Shown piece by piece: positions 1 to 9,644 of a stretch of DNA of 64,000 nt. The position numbers were made by a program, and so were the translations under genes. The notes beneath the pieces are model-generated. The model was not told the DNA's origin. It saw nothing but the letters and a program-made list of their open reading frames with translations, and searched no databases. Origin of the DNA: Duganella lactea (GTDB taxonomy: Bacteria > Pseudomonadota > Gammaproteobacteria > Burkholderiales > Burkholderiaceae_D); NCBI RefSeq assembly GCF_009857505.1, contig NZ_WWCP01000006.1, positions 62,001 through 126,000 of the forward strand, given 5' to 3'. The stretch's first letter is position 1; each line of letters starts with the position of its first letter.

Positions 1-26
1 GCTCCAACCCGATTCAGGAGACAGCC

Positions 27-812
27 ATGATCAAGATGTTAGCGGCGATCTGCCGCCGCCCGGGCATGACCCATGCCGAATACCTCGCCTACATCGTGCA
101 CGTGCACGGCGCCATCGCCAGCGAAAATCCGCTGGCGATGCGACGCTATACGCAAAACCATGTGTTTGACGCCGCCTTCGGTAGCACGGCCGAAGCGGCC
201 CACGCGATGGTGGCCGCGCGCGATTCGGTGACGGAGCTGTACTTCGACAACGCCGACGACATGCGCACCACCTTCGCGCATGAACATGTACGCACCAAGG
301 TCGGTCCGGACGGCGCCAACTTCAGCGACACCAGCGTGGCGCTGAGCATGGTGGCCACCGAGGTTGAACAGCCGGTGACGCATCCGGCCATCTTCAGCGG
401 CGCCAAGGTGCTGCACTACCTGCGCGCCGATGCCGGCATCGATCTGGCGGTTTTTTTCGCCCGCTGGGAACGGGCCCACGCCCACGCCATGGCCACCGCG
501 CCGGCCGCCGCCGCCGCGCTGCGGCGCTGCGTGCATCACCGCCAGCTGCCCCAGTTCAATCCCATGCTGGCCTATTTCGGCGGCAGCGAGGTCCCTGTCT
601 ACGAGGGCGTCGGCAGCCTGTATTTCGATAACGCCCACACGATAGGCGCCTTCCGCGCCTATGAAAACGCGCTGCTGGCCTACAACGCCGATCCGGCCAC
701 GCGGTTCTACGCACCGGCCCAGTCCTTCTTCCTGTATGCCACCGAAGCGACGATCTACGAACGCCGCGCCGTGGCTGCAGTCGGCCAGCAGCACCCCCAG
801 CAACCCCACTGA
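27..812 (+). CDS. EthD-domain protein (two EthD-like halves)
   Basis: A 261-residue protein with no signal peptide. Residues 1-110 and about 125-245 look like two copies of the EthD ferredoxin-like fold. Each half opens with a hydrophobic strand, continues into an RxPGMTxxEYxxY-like or FxxRWERAHA helix segment, and ends near a YFDNA motif (residues 72-76 and 199-203). EthD proteins accompany ring-degrading operons, and some are decarboxylases or dehydratases of polyketide or aromatic intermediates. The start is set by AGGAGACAGCC just before ATG. The gene is probably the last of a unit that begins left of the window, and it converges on the LysR gene. The substrate cannot be inferred. Confidence 0.75.
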   Translation: MIKMLAAICRRPGMTHAEYLAYIVHVHGAIASENPLAMRRYTQNHVFDAAFGSTAEAAHAMVAARDSVTELYFDNADDMRTTFAHEHVRTKVGPDGANFSDTSVALSMVATEVEQPVTHPAIFSGAKVLHYLRADAGIDLAVFFARWERAHAHAMATAPAAAAALRRCVHHRQLPQFNPMLAYFGGSEVPVYEGVGSLYFDNAHTIGAFRAYENALLAYNADPATRFYAPAQSFFLYATEATIYERRAVAAVGQQHPQQPH

Positions 813-852
813 GGCGGGGGCCCGGCGCGTGAGGCGATTTTGACAAGAAAAA

Positions 853-1794
853 TCAAGCAGGCGTCTGGCCAGCGCCGCCCTCGTCCATGCGCAGCACCGC
901 GCGCTGCAGCAGATCGCGCAGCCAGATCAGGCCGGGGTCCTGGCTGCGGTATTTGTGCCACTGCACCACCTGCTCCATGCGCTGGGCCTGCATCGGCATG
1001 GGCATCGGCAGCAGCGTCAGCGGCAAGCCGCGGCTGACCTCCCGCGCCAGCCGCCGGTGCACCGTGGCCACCCGCTCCGTGCCCACCACCAGATAGGGCG
1101 CCGCCAGGAAGCTGAACGACGTCACCTCGACCCGGCGCGTCAGGCCGGACCCCTGCATGAACATGTGCTCGAAGCTGCGGTCCATGCCGGGCGGCTGCAT
1201 CACCACGTGGCCGGCCGCCAGGTATTGCTCCAGCGTCATCTCGCCGCGCCGGGCGTGGACGCTGCGGTTCCACACCACGCAGCTGAACGCTTCGTCGAAC
1301 AGCGCGTCGGTCGGATGGTCGGGGGAGCAGTAATGCTGCGGAATCACCAGCAGGTCGGCGTCGCCCTGCTCCAGCGTGCGTTGCGGCTGGCGCGTCTGCG
1401 GCAGCAGGTGAAAGCGCACCTTGCCGCCTTCCTCCTGCGCCAGCGCCAACACGTGCGGGAACAGCACCGCCATCGAGAAATCCGACACGAAGATGCGGAA
1501 CTCGCGGTCCGACTGGGTGGCGTCGAAGTACGGCATGGCGGTGATGGTGGTGTTGACGCGCACCAGCACATCGCGCACCGCCTCCTGCAACACTTCGGCG
1601 CGCGGCGTCAGCTCCATCTGGCGGCCGACCTGCACCAGCAGCTCGTCATTGAAGTAGTCGCGCAGACGCGCCAGCGAACTGCTCAGCGCCGACTGGCTCA
1701 TGTGCAGTTGTTCAGCCGCGCGGCTGACGCTGCGCAGCCGGAACAACGCGTCCAGCGCCACCAGCAAATTCAAATCGAGCTTGTTAAAGCGCAC
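853..1794 (-). CDS. LysR-family regulator, NodD/FdeR-like
   Basis: A 313-residue LysR-type regulator with a GTG start placed by AGGAG at 1799-1803. The N-terminal winged helix-turn-helix covers about residues 6-65, including SVSRAAEQLHMSQSALSSSLARLR, here split as SVSRAAEQLHMSQSALSS and SLARLR. The effector domain follows from about residue 90. The opening RFNKLDLNLLVALDAL is typical of NodD and of the flavonoid sensor FdeR, both of which answer plant flavonoids. It diverges from the 12-gene operon starting at 1920, with a perfect palindrome between them, so it is the likely activator of that operon. The family is certain; flavonoid sensing is inference from sequence style and context. Confidence 0.9.
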   Translation of the reverse strand: MRFNKLDLNLLVALDALFRLRSVSRAAEQLHMSQSALSSSLARLRDYFNDELLVQVGRQMELTPRAEVLQEAVRDVLVRVNTTITAMPYFDATQSDREFRIFVSDFSMAVLFPHVLALAQEEGGKVRFHLLPQTRQPQRTLEQGDADLLVIPQHYCSPDHPTDALFDEAFSCVVWNRSVHARRGEMTLEQYLAAGHVVMQPPGMDRSFEHMFMQGSGLTRRVEVTSFSFLAAPYLVVGTERVATVHRRLAREVSRGLPLTLLPMPMPMQAQRMEQVVQWHKYRSQDPGLIWLRDLLQRAVLRMDEGGAGQTPA

Positions 1795-1816
1795 AGCGTC
1801 TCCTGATTTTTATATG

Positions 1817-1833
1817 TATCGACAATATCGATA
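1817..1833. promoter_or_regulatory. LysR-type operator in the divergent promoter region
   Basis: TATCGACAATATCGATA is a perfect inverted repeat with 6-base arms and a 5-base centre. It contains a T-N11-A core, the standard LysR-family signature. It lies 23 bases upstream of the LysR start codon and 87 bases upstream of the DUF1302 start. It could therefore serve both autoregulation and activation of the operon. The neighbouring bases are AT-rich compared with the genes. Confidence 0.65.
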
Positions 1834-1919
1834 CGTCGAATGCATGCAATCAATTTTACACATACTCGCGGCGGCGGCAAACTCCAGACTCCACACAAAA
1901 ACAACGATGGAGACAATTT

Positions 1920-3599
1920 ATGAAGACCTGCCTCACCTCCCCCGGCGGTGTAGCGCTGCGCCGCGGCGTGCTGGCCGCCGCGCTGGCTGGCGCGCTGGCC
2001 GCGCCGGCCAGCGCCGCCGAAATCACGGTCGATAACCCGGACTGGAATCTGCGTTTCGACAACACTCTCAAGGCCAGCGCCATGTACCGGCTGCGCGACG
2101 CCAACCCGCTGCTGGTCGATACCACCCGCCAGCTGGTGCCGGGCGTGCCGGCGTCGGCCTTTCCGCAGGCGCTGAACTTCAACGCCGGCGACGACAATTT
2201 CCGCAACCAGGGCTGGGTCTCCAAGCGCATCGACCTGCTGAGCGAATTCGACGCCGTCTATCGCCGCGATTTCGGCCTGCGCGTCAGCGCCGCCGCCTGG
2301 TACGACCAGGCCTATGACGGCGCCACCGACGCCAGCGACCCACTGAACGGCCAGACGCCCTACCACCGCCTGCCCGACAGCACCCGCAAGCTGGCCGGAC
2401 GCAAGGCCGAAGTGCTGGACGCCTTCGTCTTCGGTGGCTGGGAACTGAGCCCGGGCCACAAACTCAGCGCCCGGCTCGGCCAGCACGCGCAGGTCTACGG
2501 CGAAACCCTGTTCTTCGGCGACAACGGCATCGCCCGCGCGCAAGGGCCGACCGACGTGATGAAACTGCAATCGTCGCCCAACGCCCAGTTCAAGGAGATC
2601 ATCCGGCCGGTGCCGCAGGTGTCCGGCCAACTGCAACTGAGCCCGGAGCTGACGCTGGGCGCCTACTACCAGTTCCGCTGGGAGGCCGACCGCATGGCGC
2701 CGGCCGGCAGCTACTTCAACACCTCGAACAATATCTGGGGCGGCTCGCCGCTGCCGGAAATCATCAACGGCAGCGTGCTGCTGCCCGGCGCCGACCACCA
2801 GCCATCGAACAGCGGCCAGTACGGCGCCCAGCTCAAATGGCGTCTGGACGAGACCGACCTCGGCCTGTATGCCGCGCGCTACCACGACAAGTCGGGCCAG
2901 TTTTATTCACAGCTCAACGTCACCGGCGCGGCGCCGGGCAGCTGGTACTACATCTTCCCCGAGGGCATCACCACGGTGGGCGTGAGCGCCACCCACGCGA
3001 TCGGCAACACCAGCGTCGCGGTCGAGGCCTCGCTGCGCCACAATATGCCGCTGACCAACCAGAATGTGGTCTACCCCAACGTGCAGCCGGCGCCGCAGTA
3101 CGCCACCGGCCGCACCGCCCACGTCAACCTGTCGTGGATCAGCTCGCTGGGACCGAACTGGCTGGCGCGCGAATCCTCGCTGGTCGGCGAGCTGGCCTGG
3201 AACCGGGTGCTGTCGCAGGACGATCCCGGCCACACGCTCGACGGCTTGCGCACGCGCGACGCCAGCGCGCTGCAGGTGATCTACACGCCGACCTACCGCC
3301 AGGCGCTGGCCGGGCTGGACCTGAGCGTGCCGGTCGGCCTGCGCTACGCGCTGGACGGCTACTCCTCGGTCACCGGCCTGGGCTGGGGCGCCAAGCACAG
3401 CGGCACCGCCACGCTGGGCCTGGACGGCACCTGGCAAGGCGTGTGGCTACTCTCGCTGAGCTACAACCGCTACCTCGGCAAAGCCGAACCGTTCGTCAAT
3501 TACCGCCCGCTGCTGAGTAACGGCGCCGCCGTCTACACCAGCGGCAACGCACTGGCCGACCGCGACTACCTGTCGCTGTCGCTGCGCCGCACGTTCTGA
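1920..3599 (+). CDS. DUF1302 family outer-membrane protein (copy 1)
   Basis: A 559-residue protein with a signal peptide whose likely cleavage follows the ALAAPASA segment near residue 32. The rest is beta-strand-rich, with many alternating aromatic residues, and ends in LSLRRTF. The terminal phenylalanine is the usual BAM recognition signal, so an outer-membrane beta-barrel is likely. DUF1302 proteins are found beside DUF1329 proteins and RND transporters in clusters for hydrophobic substrates. Their molecular role is not established, and channel or receptor is inference. GGAGAC precedes the ATG. It is the first gene of the long operon, 20 bases before the DUF1329 gene, and a paralogue lies at 23835-25535. 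Confidence 0.9.
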   Translation: MKTCLTSPGGVALRRGVLAAALAGALAAPASAAEITVDNPDWNLRFDNTLKASAMYRLRDANPLLVDTTRQLVPGVPASAFPQALNFNAGDDNFRNQGWVSKRIDLLSEFDAVYRRDFGLRVSAAAWYDQAYDGATDASDPLNGQTPYHRLPDSTRKLAGRKAEVLDAFVFGGWELSPGHKLSARLGQHAQVYGETLFFGDNGIARAQGPTDVMKLQSSPNAQFKEIIRPVPQVSGQLQLSPELTLGAYYQFRWEADRMAPAGSYFNTSNNIWGGSPLPEIINGSVLLPGADHQPSNSGQYGAQLKWRLDETDLGLYAARYHDKSGQFYSQLNVTGAAPGSWYYIFPEGITTVGVSATHAIGNTSVAVEASLRHNMPLTNQNVVYPNVQPAPQYATGRTAHVNLSWISSLGPNWLARESSLVGELAWNRVLSQDDPGHTLDGLRTRDASALQVIYTPTYRQALAGLDLSVPVGLRYALDGYSSVTGLGWGAKHSGTATLGLDGTWQGVWLLSLSYNRYLGKAEPFVNYRPLLSNGAAVYTSGNALADRDYLSLSLRRTF

Positions 3600-3619
3600 T
3601 AAAAACCAAGGAGACACTG

Positions 3620-4987
3620 ATGCAGCAATCACACCTCAAACACGCCTTAACGGCCATCGGCACGCTGGCGGCGCTGGCGGCCAGCCTGTCCGCCAGCGGC
3701 GCCACGCCGGAAGAAGCGGCCAAACTCAAAACCGAGCTGACCCCGTTCGGCGCCGAGAAGGCCGGCAACAAGGACGGCAGCATCCCGGCCTGGACCGGCG
3801 GCTACACCACCGCCATCGCCGGCGACAAAGCCGGCGGCCGGCGCGGCGATCCATTCAAGGACGAGAAACCGCTGTTCGTCGTCACCGGCAAGAACGCCGA
3901 CCAGTATGCGGCGCTGCTGACCGACGGCACCAAGGCCATGCTGAAGAAATACCCGGACTACCGGCTCGACGTCTACCCGACCCACCGCACCGCCGCCGCG
4001 CCGCAGTGGGTCTACGACAACACGTTCAAGAACGCCACCCGCGCCAAGCTGGGCGCCGGCGACGTGGTCAGCGGCGCCTACGGCGGCATCCCCTTCCCGA
4101 TTCCGAAGAGCGGCGTGGAAGTGATGTGGAACCATCAGTTGCGCTGGCGCGGCACGTCGTGGCAGATCCCGCTGACCCAGTACCAGCTGACCGCCGACGG
4201 CAAGGCCGTGCTGACCACCAGCGGCGTCGCCGACGCCCAAAGTCCCTACTACTTCCCCGAGGGTACGCCGGAGCAGTTCGCCAAGAGCAACGAGTTCTGG
4301 CTGCTGCGCCTGATTAACTCCGGGCCGCCGATCCGCGCCGGCGAGGCCATCGTCGGCCGCACCAACCTCGATCCGAGCAAGGACCAGGCCTGGGTCTACC
4401 TGACCGGCCAGCGCCGCGTGCGCAAGCTGCCCAATCCCTGCTGCGACACGCCGACGCCGGCCACCGCCGGCGTGATGAGTTTCGACGAGCTGTACACCTG
4501 GACCGGCCGCACCGACCGCTTCGACTGGAAGCTGGTGGGCAAACAGGAAATGCTGATTCCGTACAACGGCAACAAGCTGCTGCAACCGAAGACCGACGCC
4601 GAAGTGCTGGGCAAAGCCTACCTCAATCCCGACCACGTGCGCTGGGAACGCCATCGCGTGTGGGTGGTGGAAGCCACGCTGCGCGCCGGCCAGCGCCACC
4701 AGGCGCCGAAGAGCCGCTACTACTGCGACGAGGACACGTGGAGCTGCGTGCTGGGCGACCGCTGGGACGCCAACGGCCAGCTGTGGAAAACGCTGTGGTC
4801 GCAGACCTTCGTCGCACCGGACCTGCCGGGCACCGTGATCGGCGCGTTCGGCTTCACCGACCTGATCTCCGGCAGCGCCTTCGCCGGCGACCTGTACACC
4901 TCGCGCCCGGCCCAGTATCCGCTCAAGCCGCGCTATCAGGACAGCATCTTCACGCCGGACGCGATGGCTGGCGAGGGGGCGCGCTGA
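3620..4987 (+). CDS. DUF1329 family periplasmic protein (copy 1)
   Basis: A 455-residue protein with a signal peptide (residues 1 to about 28, ending ASLSASGA). The mature region opens with the family-typical TPEEAAKLKTELTPFGAEKAGN and the motif DGSIPAWTGG. DUF1329 proteins are regarded as LolB/LolA-like, so a periplasmic carrier of a hydrophobic ligand is plausible but unproven. AAGGAGAC precedes the ATG with good spacing. Its TGA overlaps the next ATG by one base (TGATG), which implies translational coupling. A paralogue occurs at 25549-26910 in the same gene order, and both share the KYPxYRLDxYPTHRT segment. Confidence 0.9.
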   Translation: MQQSHLKHALTAIGTLAALAASLSASGATPEEAAKLKTELTPFGAEKAGNKDGSIPAWTGGYTTAIAGDKAGGRRGDPFKDEKPLFVVTGKNADQYAALLTDGTKAMLKKYPDYRLDVYPTHRTAAAPQWVYDNTFKNATRAKLGAGDVVSGAYGGIPFPIPKSGVEVMWNHQLRWRGTSWQIPLTQYQLTADGKAVLTTSGVADAQSPYYFPEGTPEQFAKSNEFWLLRLINSGPPIRAGEAIVGRTNLDPSKDQAWVYLTGQRRVRKLPNPCCDTPTPATAGVMSFDELYTWTGRTDRFDWKLVGKQEMLIPYNGNKLLQPKTDAEVLGKAYLNPDHVRWERHRVWVVEATLRAGQRHQAPKSRYYCDEDTWSCVLGDRWDANGQLWKTLWSQTFVAPDLPGTVIGAFGFTDLISGSAFAGDLYTSRPAQYPLKPRYQDSIFTPDAMAGEGAR

Positions 4988-6069
4988 TGGCGGGCAAATC
5001 GTTCTTGTCGCAGTGCGCCTGGTTCAGCGCCGTGGCGCTGGGCGCGGCGCCGCTGGCGGCGCCGGCTGGCGACGCCAGTGCGGACGCGGTCACGGCGGCC
5101 CGGCTGCGGCCGGCCGTGATGGCGCGCCAGCCGACGCAGTCGGTGATGCTGGGCGCGGCCATGGCCGGGCCGCGCATCGTCGCCGTCGGCGAGCGCGGCG
5201 TCATTCTGCTCAGCGACGACCACGGCGCCACCTGGCACCAGGCGCCGGCACCGGTCAGCGTGACGCTGACGGCGGTGCGCTTTGAGGATGCTTTGCATGG
5301 CGTCGCGGTCGGCCACGCCGGCGTGGCGCTGGTCACCGCCGACGGCGGCGCCAGCTGGCGGCAAACGCTGGACGGCGTGCGCGCCGCCGCGCTGACGCTG
5401 GCGGCGGCCAAGGCCGGCAGCGACGCCGCCGCCATCCGCGAGGCCGAACGCCTGGTGGCCGACGGCGCCGACAAACCGCTGCTGGACGTCTGCCTGGCGG
5501 GCAACGGCCGCGTGCTGGCGGTCGGCGCCTACGGCCTGGCCTTCGGCAGCGACGACGGCGGCCGCAGCTGGAGCGCCTGGAGCGGCCGCATGGACAATCC
5601 CAAGGGCCTGCACCTGAACGCGGTGCGCCAGCGTGGCGACACGGTGCTGATCGGCGGCGAACGCGGCCTGGCGCTGCTGTCCACCGACGGCGGCAAGCGC
5701 TTCCAGCGGCTGGCGGTGCCCTACCAGGGCAGCTTCTTCACCGCCGAACTGCCGGCCGGCGGCGCGCTGGTGCTGGCCGGCCTGCGCGGCAATGTCTGGC
5801 AATCGGCCGATGGCCGCGACTGGCGCCAGCTGGCCAGCCCGATGCCGGTGTCGATCACCGCCTCCACCGTGCGCGCCGACGGCTCGCTGCTGTTCGCCAA
5901 TCAGGCCGGCCTGATGCTGGACGTGCGCGGCCAGGCGCTGGCGCCACTGGCCGCCGCCCCGCTGCCGCCACTGAACGGCGTGCTCGACCTTTCCCAGGGC
6001 CGCCTGCTGGCGCTGACCATGCAGGGCCTCAAATCCGTGGCCGCGCCCGCCACTGGAGCGGCGCCATGA
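4987..6069 (+). CDS. YCF48/BNR-repeat beta-propeller protein (copy 1)
   Basis: A 360-residue protein with an N-terminal hydrophobic signal segment. Recurring Asp-box (BNR) repeats are visible: SDDHGATW, TADGGASW, SDDGGRSW and STDGGKRF. This is the YCF48/HCF136-type beta-propeller, a periplasmic or envelope assembly scaffold in other systems. It has one-base and four-base overlaps with the genes on either side, so it is co-translated with DUF1329 and the RND transporter. I chose the ATG inside TGATG because the reading frame upstream of it is shadowed by the DUF1329 gene. Its role in the module is unknown; a sleeve or assembly factor between transporter and outer-membrane parts is inference. 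Confidence 0.85.
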   Translation: MAGKSFLSQCAWFSAVALGAAPLAAPAGDASADAVTAARLRPAVMARQPTQSVMLGAAMAGPRIVAVGERGVILLSDDHGATWHQAPAPVSVTLTAVRFEDALHGVAVGHAGVALVTADGGASWRQTLDGVRAAALTLAAAKAGSDAAAIREAERLVADGADKPLLDVCLAGNGRVLAVGAYGLAFGSDDGGRSWSAWSGRMDNPKGLHLNAVRQRGDTVLIGGERGLALLSTDGGKRFQRLAVPYQGSFFTAELPAGGALVLAGLRGNVWQSADGRDWRQLASPMPVSITASTVRADGSLLFANQAGLMLDVRGQALAPLAAAPLPPLNGVLDLSQGRLLALTMQGLKSVAAPATGAAP

Positions 6070-8444
6070 ACCTGCCCGATCACACCACGCCATTCGATCC
6101 GGCCTCTGGTTCGCTGATCGAACGCCTGCTGTTCAACCACCGCTGGCTGGTGGTACTGGCCTGCGCGCTGGTCACTGTGCTGCTGGGCTGGCAAGCCACC
6201 CGGCTGGAGATCAACGCCAGCTTCGAGAAGACCATCCCGGCCAACCACCCGTACATCCGCAACTACCTGGCCAACCAGGCCGAGCTGACCGGACTGGGCA
6301 ACGCCGTCCGCATCGCCGTCGACAACCCGCGCGGCAACATCTACGACGCCGCCTATCTGGACACGCTGCGCCAGATGAGCGAGGAGGTGTTCCTGCTGCC
6401 GGGCGTCGCCCGCAACCAGATGAAGTCGCTGTGGACACCCGGCACGCGCTGGGTCGGCGTCACCGAGGACGGCCTCGAAGGCGGCCCGGTGATCCCGGAC
6501 GGCTACGACGGCGGCGGCGCCAGCCTGGCGCAATTGCAGGCCAACGTGGCGCGCTCCGGCGAAATCGGCCAGCTGGTGTCGGCCGACGCCCGCTCCAGTG
6601 TGATCTACGTGCCACTGCTGGCGCGTGACGGCGACGGCAAGGCGCTCGACTACGGCCAGTTCGCACGCCGCCTGGAAACCCTGCGCGCCAAGTACGAACA
6701 ACAGGGCGTGCGGGTACACATCACCGGTTTCGCCAAGCTGATCGGCGACCTGATCGACGGCGTGCGCGCCGTGCTGCTGTTCTTCGCCATCGCCGTGGCC
6801 ATCGCCACCGTCATGGTGTACTGGTACACCCGCTGCGCGCGCTCCACCGCGCTGGTGGTGCTGGCCTCGCTGGTGGCGGTGCTGTGGCAACTGGGGCTGC
6901 TGCCGGCGCTCGGCTATGCGCTCGACCCATACTCGATCCTGGTGCCGTTCCTGGTGTTCGCCATCGGCATGAGCCACGGCGCGCAGAAGATGAACGGCAT
7001 CATGCAGGACATCGGCCGCGGCATGCCCAAGCTGGTGGCGGCGCGCTACACCTTCCGCCGCCTGTTCCTGGCCGGGCTGACCGCGCTGCTGGCCGACGCG
7101 GTCGGCTTCGCGGTGCTGTCGGCGGTCGACATCACCGTCATCCGCGAACTGGCGGTGGCCGCCTCGCTGGGCGTGGCGATGCTGATCTTCACCAACCTGA
7201 TCCTGCTGCCGATCATGCTCAGCTACACCGGTGTCAGTGCCGCCGCCGCCACCCGTAGCCTGCGCGCCGAAACGGCGGCCGCCTCGGGCCAGCGGCGCCA
7301 CGCGCTGTGGGCGTTGCTGGACCGCTTCACCACGCGCCGCTGGGCCGCCGGCGCCATCGCCGTCGCGCTGCTGCTGGGCGTCGGCGCGTATGCGTTGAGC
7401 ACGCGGCTGAAGATCGGCGACCTCGATCCCGGCGCGCCGGAACTGCGCGCCGACAGCCGCTACAACCGCGACGTGGCCGCCATGAACGCCGCCTACGGTG
7501 CTTCCAGCGACGTGCTGGCCATCATGGTCAAGACGCCGGACGGCCAGTGCGCCCAGTACGACACGCTCAACAAGATCGATGCGCTGGAATGGCAGTTGCG
7601 CCAGATCGACGGCGTGGAAAACACCAACAGCCTGGCGCTGCTGAACCGCCGCGTGCTGGCCGGCCTCAACGAAGGCAGCCCGAAATGGTATGAGTTCCTG
7701 CCCAACCAGGACATGCTCAACACCGTCACCGCCGGCGCCCCGCGCGGCCTGTACAACGACAGCTGCAACCTGCTGACGGTCTACACCTACCTGCGCGACC
7801 ACAAGGCCGACACGCTGGCCCGCGTCACTGGCCACGTCGAAGCGTTCGCCGCCGCCAACAACAGCCAGGACGTGCGCTTCCTGCTGGCCGCCGGCCCGGC
7901 CGGCATCGAGGCCGCCACCAACAGCGTGGTGCACGCGGCCTGGCGCAGCATGCTGCTGCTGGTGTACGCCGCCGTACTGGCGCTGTGCTTCGTGACCTTC
8001 CGTTCGTGGCGCGCGGTGCTGGTGGCGGTGCTGCCGCTGGTGCTGACCTCGGTGATGGCCGAGGCGCTGATGGTGCTGCTGGGCATGGGGGTCAAGGTCG
8101 CCACGCTGCCGGTGATCGCGCTGGGCGTCGGCATCGGCGTCGACTACGCACTGTACATCCTGAGCATCACCCTGTCGCGGCTGCGCCAGGGCGCCAGCCT
8201 GTCCGACGCCTATTACCACGCGCTGCTGTTCACCGGCAAGGTGGTGATGCTGACCGGCTTCACGCTGGCCATCGGCGTCATTACCTGGACCGCCAGCCCG
8301 ATCAAGTTCCAGGCCGACATGGGCCTGCTGCTGGCCTTCATGTTCATCTGGAACATGCTGGGGGCGCTGGTGCTGGTGCCGGCGCTGGGGCATTTCCTTT
8401 TAAAACCGCAACAGTCACAACAGTCTCAACAATCGCAGCAATAA
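6066..8444 (+). CDS. RND/MMPL family transporter (copy 1)
   Basis: A 792-residue inner-membrane protein of the RND superfamily (MMPL/HAE3-like). Transmembrane helix 1 lies near residues 28-48. A periplasmic loop follows, then a cluster of five helices (about 235-380) carrying the AIGMSHGAQKMNGIMQD segment. The arrangement then repeats with helix 7 near 425-445 and helices to the C-terminus. The GVGIGVDYALYILS segment in the second half is the proton-relay region. The protein ends in a polar QQSQQSQQ tail directly after the last helix. It starts in an ATGA overlap with the YCF48 gene. Direction of transport is unknown. The paralogue at 27979-32025 carries a fused esterase that this copy lacks. 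Confidence 0.9.
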   Translation: MNLPDHTTPFDPASGSLIERLLFNHRWLVVLACALVTVLLGWQATRLEINASFEKTIPANHPYIRNYLANQAELTGLGNAVRIAVDNPRGNIYDAAYLDTLRQMSEEVFLLPGVARNQMKSLWTPGTRWVGVTEDGLEGGPVIPDGYDGGGASLAQLQANVARSGEIGQLVSADARSSVIYVPLLARDGDGKALDYGQFARRLETLRAKYEQQGVRVHITGFAKLIGDLIDGVRAVLLFFAIAVAIATVMVYWYTRCARSTALVVLASLVAVLWQLGLLPALGYALDPYSILVPFLVFAIGMSHGAQKMNGIMQDIGRGMPKLVAARYTFRRLFLAGLTALLADAVGFAVLSAVDITVIRELAVAASLGVAMLIFTNLILLPIMLSYTGVSAAAATRSLRAETAAASGQRRHALWALLDRFTTRRWAAGAIAVALLLGVGAYALSTRLKIGDLDPGAPELRADSRYNRDVAAMNAAYGASSDVLAIMVKTPDGQCAQYDTLNKIDALEWQLRQIDGVENTNSLALLNRRVLAGLNEGSPKWYEFLPNQDMLNTVTAGAPRGLYNDSCNLLTVYTYLRDHKADTLARVTGHVEAFAAANNSQDVRFLLAAGPAGIEAATNSVVHAAWRSMLLLVYAAVLALCFVTFRSWRAVLVAVLPLVLTSVMAEALMVLLGMGVKVATLPVIALGVGIGVDYALYILSITLSRLRQGASLSDAYYHALLFTGKVVMLTGFTLAIGVITWTASPIKFQADMGLLLAFMFIWNMLGALVLVPALGHFLLKPQQSQQSQQSQQ

Positions 8445-8466
8445 CGTACTGAGCAAAGGAGCATCG

Positions 8467-9627
8467 ATGTTTCGCTATTTCCCCACCAACTACGTCTGGA
8501 ATCTGTCGGTCAACCTCGCCATTGAAATGGGCGCGAAGATCGGCGAGATCGAAGAAATGTGCGCGCCACTGCAGGAGGCCGCCAAACAGCCCGACGCCGC
8601 CGGCACCCAGGCGTTCCGCGCGACCTGGGTGCGCATGGCCGACAAGCTGTGCGAGCTGGCCGCCGAGGACGAGCAGCGGGGCCGCCTGATCTCGGCCGGC
8701 GACAAATACGTCCGCGCCGCCACCTACTACCTGACCGCCGAACGGCTGCAGGCGCACGGCGCCGAAGGCCGCCTGGCGCTGTACCAGCGCTTCCTCGAGG
8801 TGTTCAACCGCGGCGTCCGGCTGGCCGGCGACAACTGCGAACGGGTCGAGATTCCCTACGGCGACGCGCATATCTCCGGCCTGCTGGTGCGGGCCGAGGG
8901 TGTGGCGGGGCGCGCGCCGATGCTGGTGCAGGTCAATGGCCTCGATTCGACCAAGGAAATGAAGTACGCGGTCAGCCTGCCGCGCTGGCTGGCCAAGCGT
9001 GGCGTCGCCTCGCTGATCATCGACCAGCCGGGCACCGGCGAGGCGCTGCGCCTGCACGGCCTGACCGCCGTCTACGACAGCGAGCGCTGGGCCAGCAAAG
9101 TGGTCGATTGGCTGGAGACGCGCGACGACGTCGACCCGCAACGCATCGGCCTGGAGGGCGTGTCGCTGGGCGGCTACTACTGCCCGCGGGCGGTGGCCTT
9201 CGAGCCGCGCTTCGCCTGCGGCGTGGCCTGGGGCGCCAACCACGACTGGCGCGACGTGCAGAAGAAACGCCTGCAAAAGGAAGGCAGCTTCCCGGTGCCG
9301 CACTACTGGGAACACGTGCGCTGGGTGTGGGGAGCCAAGGACATGGACGCGTTCATGGCCATCGCCGAACAGGTGCATCTGGACGGCGTGGTGGAGCGCA
9401 TCAAGGTGCCGTTCCTGGTCACCCATGGCGCCAAGGACTCGCAGATTCCGCTGCACTGGGCGCAGCGCACCTACGAGCAACTGGTCAACAGCCCCAAACG
9501 CGAACTGAAGATCTTCACCGAGCGCGAAGGCGGCGTGCAGCACGCCAGCTTTGACAACTCCGCCAACGCCGGCGCCTACATCGCCGACTGGGTCGCCGAG
9601 ACGCTGGGCGCGCGCACCGCCGTATGA
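8467..9627 (+). CDS. Alpha/beta hydrolase with N-terminal helical cap
   Basis: A 386-residue cytoplasmic enzyme (no signal peptide). The nucleophile elbow is GVSLGG with Ser233, the acid is Asp324 in HGAKDSQIP, and the base is His359 in GVQHAS, so the triad is intact. The first 120 or so residues form a helical domain like that of FrsA and 2,6-dihydropseudooxynicotine hydrolase. Some members of that group cleave carbon-carbon bonds next to a ketone. AAAGGAG precedes the ATG. The gene follows the RND transporter and overlaps the VOC dioxygenase region. A C-C or ester hydrolase acting on a ring-cleavage product is the best inference; the substrate is unknown. Confidence 0.85.
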   Translation: MFRYFPTNYVWNLSVNLAIEMGAKIGEIEEMCAPLQEAAKQPDAAGTQAFRATWVRMADKLCELAAEDEQRGRLISAGDKYVRAATYYLTAERLQAHGAEGRLALYQRFLEVFNRGVRLAGDNCERVEIPYGDAHISGLLVRAEGVAGRAPMLVQVNGLDSTKEMKYAVSLPRWLAKRGVASLIIDQPGTGEALRLHGLTAVYDSERWASKVVDWLETRDDVDPQRIGLEGVSLGGYYCPRAVAFEPRFACGVAWGANHDWRDVQKKRLQKEGSFPVPHYWEHVRWVWGAKDMDAFMAIAEQVHLDGVVERIKVPFLVTHGAKDSQIPLHWAQRTYEQLVNSPKRELKIFTEREGGVQHASFDNSANAGAYIADWVAETLGARTAV

Positions 9628-9644
9628 ACCGACCAGGACCACAC

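Noticed and set aside
5901..8393. Very long open frame on the minus strand opposite the RND gene (similar ones at 11813-14038 and 27955-30720)
   Set aside because: The translations are low-complexity (runs of His, Gln, Arg and Gly) and match no fold. High-GC coding DNA readily gives such shadows opposite genuine genes with clear motifs.
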